64,000 nt of DNA, taken from JAOUGY01 sp963785075 (lineage in GTDB: Bacteria > Actinomycetota > Acidimicrobiia > Spongiisociales > ZC4RG35). The notes beneath the pieces were generated by a model that made no database searches, was not told the DNA's origin, and worked only from the letters and a program-made list of their open reading frames with translations. Location of the stretch: the NCBI GenBank assembly GCA_963785075.1, contig CAWATW010000010.1, positions 372,001-436,000 of the forward strand, in the 5' to 3' direction. Of this stretch, positions 33,136-41,321 are shown piece after piece. The position numbers and the translations under genes are program-made. Within the stretch, counting starts at the first letter, position 1. Each line of letters starts with the position of its first letter.

Positions 33136-34139
33136 GACCCGAGACTCTGACTTCTGGGGGGCGACCCCCAGACCCCCGCATGCCGTCCTGACGGCAGGAT
33201 CGTCCGGGTTGGGCGGCGTCAGGGTGACGATGCACGGTGGAGTTGTGGTTCGCGTCCTTGGCCGCGCAAGACGCATGACGCATGACGCATGACCCTGACT
33301 CTGACTTCTGGGGGGCGACCCCCAGACCCCCGCATGCCGTCCTGACGGCAGGATCGTCCGGGTTGGGCGGCGTCAGGTGACGATGCACGGTGGAGCTGTG
33401 GTTCGCGTCCTTGGCCGCGCAAGACGCATGACGCATGACGCATGACTCTGACTTCTGGGGGGCGACCCCCAGACCCCCGCATGCCGTCCTGACGGCAGCG
33501 ATCGTCGGGTTGGGCGGCGTCAGGGTGACGATGCACGGTGCAGCCGTGGTTCGCGTGCTGAGATATCTGGGGGGCGACCCCCAGACCCCCGCGTGCCGTC
33601 CTGACGGCGGGTGGGTTCGTGCCGGGCGGCGTCAGGTGACGATGCATGGTGAAGCTGTGGTTCGCCGGGGCTGGTGACTGGTGACCGGTGACTGCGTTTT
33701 CTGGGGGGCGATCCCCAGACCCCCGCATGCCGTCCTGACGGCAGGATCGTCCGGGTTGGGCGGCGTCAGGGTGACGATGCACGGTGCAGCCGTGGTTCGC
33801 GTCCTTGGCCGCGCAAGACGCAAGACGCATGACTTTGACTTCTGGGGGGCGACCCCCAGACCCCCGCATGCCGTCCTGACGGCAGATGCGTCGGGTTGGG
33901 CGGCGTCAGGTGACGATGCACGGTGAAGCTGTGGTTCGTCCGGGGCGGCGACGGTGACGCATGACGGATGACTGTGACTTCTGGGGGGCGACCCCCAGAC
34001 CCCCGCATGCCGTCCTGACGGCGGGATGGGTTCGGGCCGGGCGGCGTCAGGGTGACGATGCACGGTGAAGCCGTGGTTCGCGTCCTGGCCGCGAAGACGC
34101 ATGACGCATGACGCAAGACCCGAGACCCGAGACCCGAGA
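33136..34139. repeat. Seven-copy hairpin repeat array, units 112-154 bp apart
   Basis: Each unit contains CTGGGGG-GCGA-CCCCCAG (arms at 33154, 33308, 33455, 33567, 33701, 33842 and 33981), then GACCCCCGC, then TGCCGT-CCTG-ACGGCA, then CGTCA-GGG-TGACG or a one-base variant, then ATGCACGGTG and a GTGGTTCGC segment. Several copies end in head-to-tail GACGCAT heptamers; the last ends in repeated GACCCGA heptamers. Copy 5 has T for C in the 3' arm, kept as a G-U pair. The open frames here (either strand) follow the repeats and are not credible genes. No gene is seen in 33075-34239. Confidence 0.92.
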
Positions 34140-34239
34140 CTGGCGACCCTCAGGTCGACACGAAGCACGCTGACAAGGTACGTTCGTGCCGTCGGTGCGG
34201 GCCCTGTCGATGCCGGCGGGTCTGAGAAAGGATGTCCAC

Positions 34240-35040
34240 ATGTTGCTCGATGGCAAGAAGCTGCTGATCACGGGTGTCTTGACCGACGACTCGATTGCGT
34301 GGCACACGGCGCGGATCGCACAGGAGCAGGGTGCTGAGATCGTCTGCACAGGGTTCGGTCGGGGGATGCGCCTCACCGAACGGGCAGTACAACGGTTGCC
34401 GAGCGAGTGCGACGTCCTCGAGCTCGACATCAACAGCGCCGAGGACATGGAGGCGATCCGCACCGACCTCGTCACGAGATGGGGATCCATCGACGGCGCT
34501 CTTCACGCCATCGCGTATGCCCCGGTGGACGCCCTCGGTGGAAACTTCATGAACACCCCGCCCGAAAGCGCAAGCACTGCGTTCATGACTTCGGCGTTCT
34601 CGTACAAGACCCTCGCCGCCGGCCTGCTGCCGCTGTTGGAGGCGGCTGGAGGTGGCGCTCTCGTGACCCTCGACTTCGACAACCGCCAGGCTTGGCCGGC
34701 GTATGACTGGATGGGGGTCGCCAAATCGGCGTTGCAGTCGGTGACCCGCTACCTGGCCCGCGACCTCGGACCGAAGAACATCCGGGTCAACGCCGTCTCC
34801 GCCGGCCCGCTCGCCACGGTGGCCGCCAAATCGATCCCGGGCTTCCAGATCTTCCACGATGCCTGGAACGCCAGATCACCCCTTGCGTGGGACGACACGA
34901 ACCCGGAGCCGGTGGCGAAGATGGTTTGTGTGCTGTTGAGCGACTGGGCGGCGTCCACGAGCGGCGAGATCGTCCACGTCGACGGAGGCTTCCATGCGGT
35001 GGCCACCGGGGGGGGTCGGCCTCCAGGTGTGGACGATTGA
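34240..35040 (+). CDS. fabI: Enoyl-[acyl-carrier-protein] reductase, InhA/FabI type
   Basis: 266 aa from ATG 34240, preceded by AGAAAGGA. It reduces trans-2-enoyl-ACP with NADH in fatty-acid elongation. The atypical glycine motif TGVLTDDSIAWHTARIAQ, the catalytic pair Tyr155/Lys162 in YDWMGVAKSAL (Y-x6-K, as in InhA and FabI) and the end SGEIVHVDGGFHA are clear. The frame is open to 34186, but that extension has no homology. It stands alone after the repeat array, so its promoter lies in or just after the last repeat copy. Confidence 0.94.
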   Translation: MLLDGKKLLITGVLTDDSIAWHTARIAQEQGAEIVCTGFGRGMRLTERAVQRLPSECDVLELDINSAEDMEAIRTDLVTRWGSIDGALHAIAYAPVDALGGNFMNTPPESASTAFMTSAFSYKTLAAGLLPLLEAAGGGALVTLDFDNRQAWPAYDWMGVAKSALQSVTRYLARDLGPKNIRVNAVSAGPLATVAAKSIPGFQIFHDAWNARSPLAWDDTNPEPVAKMVCVLLSDWAASTSGEIVHVDGGFHAVATGGGRPPGVDD

Positions 35041-35092
35041 CACCCTCGTGGGAGTCGCGCCACATGGCGCGACCGGGCCAGATGAGCCCTTT

Positions 35093-36892
35093 CTAGTGCA
35101 GAACGCGATCGGTCGCCAGCATCGATCCGGCCGGTTGCAGGCTGACCGTGAATGTCGCGCCGCCCCCGGGTGTGTCTGAGAGCGTCACCCTGCCGTTCAT
35201 GGCTTCGGTCAGTCCCTTCACGATCGAAAGCCCGAGGCCGGTTCCGCCCTTGGTGCGAGTGTCCGACCGCTCGGTCTGCGTGAACGGCTCGAACACCCGA
35301 ACCCGCTCCCCGGGGGGGATCCCTTCTCCGTGGTCGATCACGTCCACATCCACTCGATCCCGGAACTGACGAGCAACGAGTTCTATCGGGCTTCCCGGAG
35401 CGTATTTCACGGCGTTCTCGACGAGGTTGATGAAGACTCGCCGGAGATGATCCGGGTCGCCGGTGGCCTGGAGCGAAGCCGGTGCCACCGACACGGTCAC
35501 GTCCTCGCCACCGCCCACGGTGTCGGCGACCTCGCCGAGGAGTTGGTTGAGACTGATCGTCTCCATCGCCACCGGGATCGCCTGGCGATCGATGCGCGAG
35601 ACCATCAAGAGGTCTTCGATCAGCCGCTGGAGCCGGCCTGCCTGGCGTCGAGCCGATTCGAGCAGGTCTTGAGCCAGTTCAGGCGACAGTTCGGGACGGT
35701 TGACCGTGTCGAGCGACCCGATGATCGACGTCAGCGGTGTTCGGAGCTCGTGACTGACCACCGACACGAAGTCGGTCTTCATCTGTGCGATCTCCTGCAT
35801 CCGACGAGTCATCTCCGACGCTGCCTCGTAGCGCCCGAGCTGGCTCAACACCAGCGCGGCAGGCGCCGCAAGCGATGCGAAGACATCGAGCTGGTCTTCG
35901 TGGAACGAGCCGCGAAGCGGATCGCCGACGGCGATCGCACCCACGTTGAAACCTTCGACGCGCAGAGGAGCAACCATCGCCTCTTTCAAGCCGAGCTCGC
36001 CGATGACGCCGAACTGTTCCGGGCTCTCGCCGACCCGATCCAGGAGAATGGGCTTCCCGGATCTGAAGACCTGGGGCACGATCCCGCCGGTGGAGATCGG
36101 AAGCTTGATGTCGCCCACATCCAGGGTGTGGCCGTTCACCCACATGGGGCTCATGACCTTGAGGGTGTGGTCGTCCGGGTGGTACAGGAACACCACGCCG
36201 ACTTGTGCGCCGAGGTATCGACAGATCGTGCCGACGATCTGTGGCAGGCCGTCGGCCAGCGACTCGGCGCCGGCCAGGGTGGCCGTCACCGCGTACAGGC
36301 GCTCGAAGTCTTCACGTTGGGCCTTGAGATCCTCCTGGCGCCGGTGGCTTCGGTGGGCCTCTCGTGTGAACTCGAGGCCGAAGAATCCGGTCGCCACCGA
36401 CACCACCAGCACCGTGAGCAGAGGAACGGCGACGTCTTGAGTTTCAACCGTGAGATTGGTGGGATAGATGTAGGCCAGCACGATCACGAGGATGGCGAGC
36501 GCAGCGACGACGGCGTGGCGCACCGGCTCGAGACTCAATCCGGAGAGGACGAGCAGCCCGGCGAACAACGGCATCGTCACCGAGAACATGCCTTCGATCG
36601 AGGCTGCGACGCCCAGCCCGGTGGTGAGGAGCGCGGTCCACAACCAGGCGAACCACGGTCCCACCCTGCGCTGCAGCAGGTCCTCCCAGTTGACGGCCGT
36701 GCCCAGAGCCAGCAGGACCACAAAACCGGCGGCGGTGACGAGAAGCCGGTCGTAGTCGCTGTCGGGTCCGCTCACCCCCGACGCCACCAGGGCGATGACC
36801 ATCAACCACGCGAAGAAGACGCCACGACGGAGCGCCGCAGCGCGGAACCCTGCGATCGCAGGGAGTACAGGCGCTGGTTGTTGATTGCTCAT
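35093..36892 (-). CDS. Membrane sensor histidine kinase with GAF domain
   Basis: 599 aa from ATG 36892. About six membrane helices occupy residues 20-175, followed by a short coiled coil (EAHRSHRRQEDLKAQREDFE), a GAF domain (about 200-350), and the kinase core. The phosphorylatable His381 is in VVSHELRTPLTS; N box LVENAVKYAPG, G boxes DHGEGIPPGE and GGTGLGLSIVKGL complete the ATPase. No response regulator lies beside it, so its partner is elsewhere. The signal is unknown. Upstream extension to 37171 crosses the divergent hydrolase gene and is rejected. Confidence 0.91.
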   Translation of the reverse strand: MSNQQPAPVLPAIAGFRAAALRRGVFFAWLMVIALVASGVSGPDSDYDRLLVTAAGFVVLLALGTAVNWEDLLQRRVGPWFAWLWTALLTTGLGVAASIEGMFSVTMPLFAGLLVLSGLSLEPVRHAVVAALAILVIVLAYIYPTNLTVETQDVAVPLLTVLVVSVATGFFGLEFTREAHRSHRRQEDLKAQREDFERLYAVTATLAGAESLADGLPQIVGTICRYLGAQVGVVFLYHPDDHTLKVMSPMWVNGHTLDVGDIKLPISTGGIVPQVFRSGKPILLDRVGESPEQFGVIGELGLKEAMVAPLRVEGFNVGAIAVGDPLRGSFHEDQLDVFASLAAPAALVLSQLGRYEAASEMTRRMQEIAQMKTDFVSVVSHELRTPLTSIIGSLDTVNRPELSPELAQDLLESARRQAGRLQRLIEDLLMVSRIDRQAIPVAMETISLNQLLGEVADTVGGGEDVTVSVAPASLQATGDPDHLRRVFINLVENAVKYAPGSPIELVARQFRDRVDVDVIDHGEGIPPGERVRVFEPFTQTERSDTRTKGGTGLGLSIVKGLTEAMNGRVTLSDTPGGGATFTVSLQPAGSMLATDRVLH

Positions 36893-36951
36893 CGGATCTG
36901 CTCGGCAACTGTATCCTCGGCGGCCGTGAACGGGTGGTTGAGCGTTCTCTG

Positions 36952-37689
36952 ATGCCGCTCCGTGCCTACGGCCCCCTCTTCGGACAGGTTCATGGTGCGG
37001 AACGACCCGGTGTCGTTGCCCTCCATGGATGGGGGAGACGCGGCGCCGACTTCGACCGCGTCCTCGAAGGCATGGATGCGGTGGCGTTCGACCTGCCGGG
37101 ATTCGGAGCCACGCCCCCTCCTGACCGTCCCATCGGGGTGTCAGCGTACGCCGAGACGACGGTCGACGCACTCCTGTCGATCGGGCCAGGGCCGTATCGC
37201 CTCATCGGGCACTCCTTCGGCGGGCGGATAGCGGTGACGGTGGCCGCAAACCATCCGGACCTCGTAGCGTCGTTGGTGCTCACCGGGGTGCCGCTGATCC
37301 GGTCGAGGCCGGCTGGGAGGCCGGCGTTGAGCTACCGGCTGATCCGATTCGCACATCGGGTCGGCGTGGTGTCGGACGAGAGGATGGAACGGATTCGTCG
37401 TCGGCGGGGATCGGCCGACTACAGGGCGGCAACCGGAGTGATGCGCGATGTGCTCGTGACCGTGGTCAACGAGTCGTACGAGGACGAGCTGGCCAAGATC
37501 AGGTGCCCGGTGCATCTCGTGTGGGGCGAAGACGATCTCGACGTGCCGGTTGCGGTGGCACGGCGCGCGAAAGAGATCCTCGAGGCGAACGGTACGCCCG
37601 TGACGCTCACGACCCTCGCCGGAGTGGGTCATCTGACGCCTCTGGAAGCTCCAGGGCGCCTGCGGTCGGTCATCGCAGGTGACAGGTGA
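36952..37689 (+). CDS. Alpha/beta hydrolase
   Basis: 245 aa from ATG 36952; GTG 36934 would add six residues. The fold shows LHGWGRRGADF (oxyanion loop), nucleophile elbow GHSFGG, acid WGEDDLDVPV and the final histidine GVGHLTPLEAP. Substrate unknown. The stop overlaps the start of the MurF-like gene as GTGA (37686-37689), and ddl follows, so the three are probably one unit connected with cell-wall precursor synthesis. Its start is divergent from the histidine kinase with about 60 bases between. Confidence 0.86.
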   Translation: MPLRAYGPLFGQVHGAERPGVVALHGWGRRGADFDRVLEGMDAVAFDLPGFGATPPPDRPIGVSAYAETTVDALLSIGPGPYRLIGHSFGGRIAVTVAANHPDLVASLVLTGVPLIRSRPAGRPALSYRLIRFAHRVGVVSDERMERIRRRRGSADYRAATGVMRDVLVTVVNESYEDELAKIRCPVHLVWGEDDLDVPVAVARRAKEILEANGTPVTLTTLAGVGHLTPLEAPGRLRSVIAGDR

Positions 37690-39191
37690 TCTGGCTCGCC
37701 TCTGTGATCGTTGCCGCCGCATCGGCGACCATGGCAGCCCTCCGCTGGCTGCGGGTTGCGCAACGCGAGCACTACATCACCGGCTCGGCAACACGTTTCG
37801 CACGGCGTTGGTGGATCGGGGTCGCACCGAACCCGATCCTCCTCGTGGTGGTCCTGCTCCTTGCCGGCGTTTCGTGGATCTGGACGCCCGCGGGTTGGCT
37901 CGCCGCCGCCACCGCCGGCTTCGGCCCGATCGGGTTGTCGACGAAGGGACGAACCTCGCCGCTCGCGTGGACGAGCCGTATTCGCAAGGTCGCAGTCGTG
38001 ACCGGGATCGTGACGGTCGGCCTGATCGGCATCGGATCGTGGATCGGCTCGGGCGCAGCTGCCATGGCGGCCCTGCTCGTACCGGTGTGGGTCGACCTGG
38101 CGCTCGCTCTGCTCGCCCCGCTGGAGCGCCGGAGCGGCGACCGTTGGGTGGACCAGGCCGCCAAAGGACTGGCTCGGTCAGGCGCGCGGGTGGTGGCGAT
38201 CACGGGCTCGTACGGGAAGACCTCGACCAAGCTGATCACCGCCCACCTGCTCAGCGGCCTCGTGTCCACCGTGCCGAGTCCGGCATCGTTCAACAACAGG
38301 ATGGGTTTGGCCCGGGCCATCAACGAAGGTCTCGCCCCCGGCACCGAGTTGTTCGTCGCCGAGATGGGCACCTACGGGCCAGGTGAGATCCGGGCCTTGT
38401 GTTCCTGGGTCCCGCCCGAGGTCGCGGTGATGACGGCGATCGGACCGGTGCATCTCGAACGGATGACCTCCGAGGAGGCGATCGCCGCGGCCAAGCGCGA
38501 GATCCTGGAGCGGGCGCGTGTCGGGGTGATCAACGTCGATCATCCACTGCTCGAGTCCATCGCCGACGAGGAGGCCGCTCGGATACCCATCGTCCGGTGC
38601 TCGTCGAGGCGAACCGACGTCGACGTGTTCGCGGATCCCGAACGTGGAGTCGTGGTCGTCCGTGGGGCGGAGGTCGGCACGTTCGATTCCGCCGCCGTGC
38701 ATGCCGGCAACGTGGCCTGCGCGGTGGGAGTGGTGGATGCCCTCGGGCTGGATGTGACTTCGCTGGGCGATCGGATGCAGTCGGTTCCGGTTGCCCCCAA
38801 TCGACAGGTCGTGACCCGGTCCCAGGCCGGCTTCACGATCATCGACGACACCTTCAACTCGAATCCGGCGGGTGCTCGGGCGGCTCTCGCACGACTGAAG
38901 GCGACCGACGCCGGTCGTCGGGTGCTCGTCACGCCGGGCATGGTCGAGCTCGGATCCGTGCAGGATCACGAGAACCGGGCATTCGCCGCCTCGGCAGCCG
39001 ATGTCGTCTCCGACCTCGTGGTGGTGGGCAGGACCAATCGGGCACCGCTCATTGAGGGCGCCGCAGAGGGAGGCTTGAGCTCGGTTATCGTCAAAGGGAC
39101 GCGGGAGGAGGCAGTCTCGTGGGTTCGTGAGAACCTCAGGCAGGGCGATGCGGTCCTCTACGAGAACGACCTCCCCGATCATTATCCCTGA
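37686..39191 (+). CDS. Membrane-anchored MurF-like Mur ligase
   Basis: 501 aa from GTG 37686. Residues 1-145 form four or five membrane helices in place of the usual MurF N-terminal UDP-binding domain. Then comes a Mur ligase core: P-loop AITGSYGKTSTK (172-183), AEMGTYGPGEI, GPVHLERM, and the C-terminal ligase domain with FTIIDDTFNSNPAGARAAL and RVLVTPGMVELG. Mur ligases join an amino acid or dipeptide to a nucleotide precursor using ATP. With ddl immediately downstream, addition of D-Ala-D-Ala is the likely job, at the membrane. The exact acceptor is uncertain. Confidence 0.84.
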   Translation: MIWLASVIVAAASATMAALRWLRVAQREHYITGSATRFARRWWIGVAPNPILLVVVLLLAGVSWIWTPAGWLAAATAGFGPIGLSTKGRTSPLAWTSRIRKVAVVTGIVTVGLIGIGSWIGSGAAAMAALLVPVWVDLALALLAPLERRSGDRWVDQAAKGLARSGARVVAITGSYGKTSTKLITAHLLSGLVSTVPSPASFNNRMGLARAINEGLAPGTELFVAEMGTYGPGEIRALCSWVPPEVAVMTAIGPVHLERMTSEEAIAAAKREILERARVGVINVDHPLLESIADEEAARIPIVRCSSRRTDVDVFADPERGVVVVRGAEVGTFDSAAVHAGNVACAVGVVDALGLDVTSLGDRMQSVPVAPNRQVVTRSQAGFTIIDDTFNSNPAGARAALARLKATDAGRRVLVTPGMVELGSVQDHENRAFAASAADVVSDLVVVGRTNRAPLIEGAAEGGLSSVIVKGTREEAVSWVRENLRQGDAVLYENDLPDHYP

Positions 39192-39218
39192 CGAATCCAA
39201 AAGGCGAGCGAGCGGATC

Positions 39219-40310
39219 ATGCCCCAACGTGCCGTCGTGTTCGGCGGACCCAGCCCCGAACACGACATCAGTATCTCGACCGGCCTCCAGGCTGCTCATC
39301 TCAGCGAGTCGGTCGATGCCATCTACTGGGACAAGAGCGGACGCTTCCACCTCGTCGATCCCAGGTCCGAGGTGTCCGAGTTCGTCGACGGTGTACCTCG
39401 CAAGGCGACGCCGCTGTCGTTCGTCGCCGAGCCGGGCATGGGATTCGTACAGGCCGGCTCGGGACTGTCCAAGAAGCCAAAGCCTCTGGGCTGCTCCGTC
39501 ATCCTCAACTGTTGTCACGGAGGCCCAGGTGAAGATGGCACCCTGCAGGGGTTGTTCGACCTGGTCGGATACCGATATTCGGGCCCGGGCCAGGCCGGGT
39601 CGGCGCTGGGCATGGACAAGCTGTCGTTTGGCGCGGCGGTCGCCCAAATCGGACTTCCCACGTTGCCCCGCACGTTGTTGCGCTCCGAGGTGCCCCCGGA
39701 GTTCGAAGGTCCGTACATCGTGAAGCCCCGGTTCGGTGGGTCGTCCATCGGCATCGAGGTGGTCGAGGACCATGCCACTGCGGTGGCTCTGCTCCGCACC
39801 CCGAACATGTCGGACGGCGCGGTCGTGGAGCCGTTCCTCGAAGACTTCCGGGATCTCCAGGTTGCCGTGCGGACCCATCCCACATTCCAGCTTTCTGCGA
39901 TCGAAGAGCCGGTTCGCGCTCCAGGCGGCCTCTACAGCTACCAGCAGAAATACCTTGCCTGGGGTGAGTCGGGCGGCGCCATCCAGCGCAAGCTCCCAGC
40001 CGACGTCGCCCCCGAGCTCGAACGCCAGCTCAGAGAGGCGGCGGCGGCCGTCGCCGCTCTGGTCGGTGTGAAGTCCATCGCCCGAATCGACTTCCTGCAG
40101 TCGGACGGCAAGTTGTGGGTGAACGAGATCAACACGATTCCCGGCAGCCTTTCGGCGTACCTTTGGATCGACCCGCCCGTGGACCGGGCGCAGCTCGTCG
40201 AGGACGTGTTTTTGGAGTTGGAGGGGAGCCGTCCCCGTGCGTTCACTACTGCCGGAGCCGACGGCTCGGCACTTCGCAACGCGGGGACGATCGCCGGCAA
40301 GCTGGGTTGA
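39219..40310 (+). CDS. ddl: D-alanine--D-alanine ligase (ATP-grasp)
   Basis: 363 aa from ATG 39219. It couples two D-alanines with ATP for the peptidoglycan stem. Landmarks are VVFGGPSPEHDISISTG at the N-terminus, NCCHGGPGEDGTLQGL, the ATP-grasp loop RFGGSSIGIEVV, and the metal-binding end ARIDFLQSDGKLWVNEINTI with PGSLSAYLW. It begins 27 bases after the MurF-like gene, preceded by GGCGAGCGAG, which is only a weak ribosome site. The product is the substrate expected for a MurF-type ligase, supporting a joint role. Confidence 0.9.
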   Translation: MPQRAVVFGGPSPEHDISISTGLQAAHLSESVDAIYWDKSGRFHLVDPRSEVSEFVDGVPRKATPLSFVAEPGMGFVQAGSGLSKKPKPLGCSVILNCCHGGPGEDGTLQGLFDLVGYRYSGPGQAGSALGMDKLSFGAAVAQIGLPTLPRTLLRSEVPPEFEGPYIVKPRFGGSSIGIEVVEDHATAVALLRTPNMSDGAVVEPFLEDFRDLQVAVRTHPTFQLSAIEEPVRAPGGLYSYQQKYLAWGESGGAIQRKLPADVAPELERQLREAAAAVAALVGVKSIARIDFLQSDGKLWVNEINTIPGSLSAYLWIDPPVDRAQLVEDVFLELEGSRPRAFTTAGADGSALRNAGTIAGKLG

Positions 40311-40339
40311 TTCGAGGCCGAAGAGGCCTCAGGTCGGGA

Positions 40340-40573
40340 TCAGAGATTGACCACCGGGCAGGTGAGCGTACGGGTGATGCCATCGACCGCCTGGATCCGG
40401 GCTACAACGAGCTTCCCGAGCTGGTCGACGTCATCGGCCGAAGCTTTGACGATCACGTCGTAGGGACCGGTCACGTCGTCGGCGTTCTCCACGCCTTGAA
40501 TGACGCGAACCTCTTCGGCGACCGATGCGGCCTTTCCAACTTCGGTCTGGATCAGGACATAGGCCTCGACCAC
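40340..40573 (-). CDS. Stand-alone Lrp/AsnC effector-binding (RAM) domain
   Basis: 77 aa from GTG 40573 with a very strong ribosome site (AAGGAGGAG, seven bases upstream). The sequence VVEAYVLIQTEVGKAASVAE then ENADDVTGPYDVIVKASADD is the Lrp/AsnC ligand-binding fold without any DNA-binding domain. Such single-domain proteins form decamers or bind amino acids; some modulate full-length Lrp regulators. It is common in Actinobacteria near rpmB or ddl. It lies convergent to ddl and downstream of the rpmB pair after a 165-base gap. Confidence 0.84.
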   Translation of the reverse strand: MVEAYVLIQTEVGKAASVAEEVRVIQGVENADDVTGPYDVIVKASADDVDQLGKLVVARIQAVDGITRTLTCPVVNL

Positions 40574-40738
40574 TGTGCTCCTCCTTCGATTCGGGGCGAC
40601 GATCCCGACTCTACAGAGCCCGGGCTCGCCGTGACTCCCAAACAGAGGGTTCGGCCGCGAGTGGCCGGATCGCCTGCCTTCCACGACATCCGGGGGACCG
40701 GTCCGGGGCCTTCCGCCACCACCGCTGCGGGCCGGGGC

Positions 40739-40957
40739 TCAATAGCCTCCTTGGCCAACTTTCACGTTGGAGATGTATGGCTTGTCGTCTTCGGTGGTGA
40801 GGTCGAAGAGGATCCGCTGACCCTGTCGGACGAAACGGAAGATGGAGCCGGTGAGCGAGCCAGGGCGCAGGAAGACCTCGGAGCCATCGGACTCGAGGAC
40901 GACCACTCCGACACCGGTTGTGGGGTCGTAGGTCTTGACGACTCCCTGCACCGACAT
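40739..40957 (-). CDS. Cold-shock-like (OB-fold) small protein
   Basis: 72 aa from ATG 40957. SVQGVVKTYDPTTGVGVVVL followed by EVFLRPGSL and RQGQRILFDL resembles a cold-shock domain, but the RNA-binding aromatic core (KGFGFI) is replaced by TGVGVVV, so nucleic-acid binding is less certain. Its ATG shares one base with the rpmB stop (TGATG), a sign of translational coupling to ribosomal protein L28. Function is inferred only from fold and context. Confidence 0.74.
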   Translation of the reverse strand: MSVQGVVKTYDPTTGVGVVVLESDGSEVFLRPGSLTGSIFRFVRQGQRILFDLTTEDDKPYISNVKVGQGGY

Positions 40958-41145
40958 CAGGCCTTCTCGACCTTTCCGGCCCTGATACACGAAGTGCAGA
41001 CGCGGGCGCGGCGGGTGTTGGATCCGTGCTTCACCCTCACTCGCTGGATGTTCGGAAGCCAGCGCCGGCTGTTGCGCTTGTGTGAGAACGTCACGTTCTT
41101 GCCGAAGCTCGGCTCTTTCCCGCAGATCTCGCATCGGTACGACAT
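40957..41145 (-). CDS. rpmB: 50S ribosomal protein L28
   Basis: 62 aa from ATG 41145. CEICGKEPSFGKNVTFSHKR, NIQRVRV and the zinc-type C-terminal pair (ARVCTSCIRAGKV) identify the four-cysteine form of L28. It is divergent from the DAK2 gene, as in other Actinobacteria, and coupled to the cold-shock-like gene downstream. Confidence 0.96.
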   Translation of the reverse strand: MSYRCEICGKEPSFGKNVTFSHKRNSRRWLPNIQRVRVKHGSNTRRARVCTSCIRAGKVEKA

Positions 41146-41321
41146 GAAGAAACTCCTGAGGACAATGAGGCTCACCGGGCGAGCATGGGCGCGCCCAGAA
41201 GCGACCCGGCAGCGAAAGGATAGCGCTTTCGGTGGCCGTCGCCACATCCTCGCCCGGTACCACCGAAGTTCCCACGTCTCGGCTGCCGCCGGCCGGCCTC
41301 CTCCATATACTCGCAGGCGTC

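Noticed and set aside
33136..34139. CRISPR array
   Set aside because: The intervals between repeat cores are 112-154 bp and are themselves conserved from unit to unit; there are no unique spacers and no cas genes.
33219..34490. Minus-strand proteins rich in TVHRHPDAAQP and RQDGMRGSGG repeats
   Set aside because: They simply translate the hairpin repeats, change frame between copies and have no start or composition typical of genes.
35330..36952. 540-residue plus-strand open frame
   Set aside because: Antisense to the histidine kinase, whose H, N and G boxes are on the other strand.
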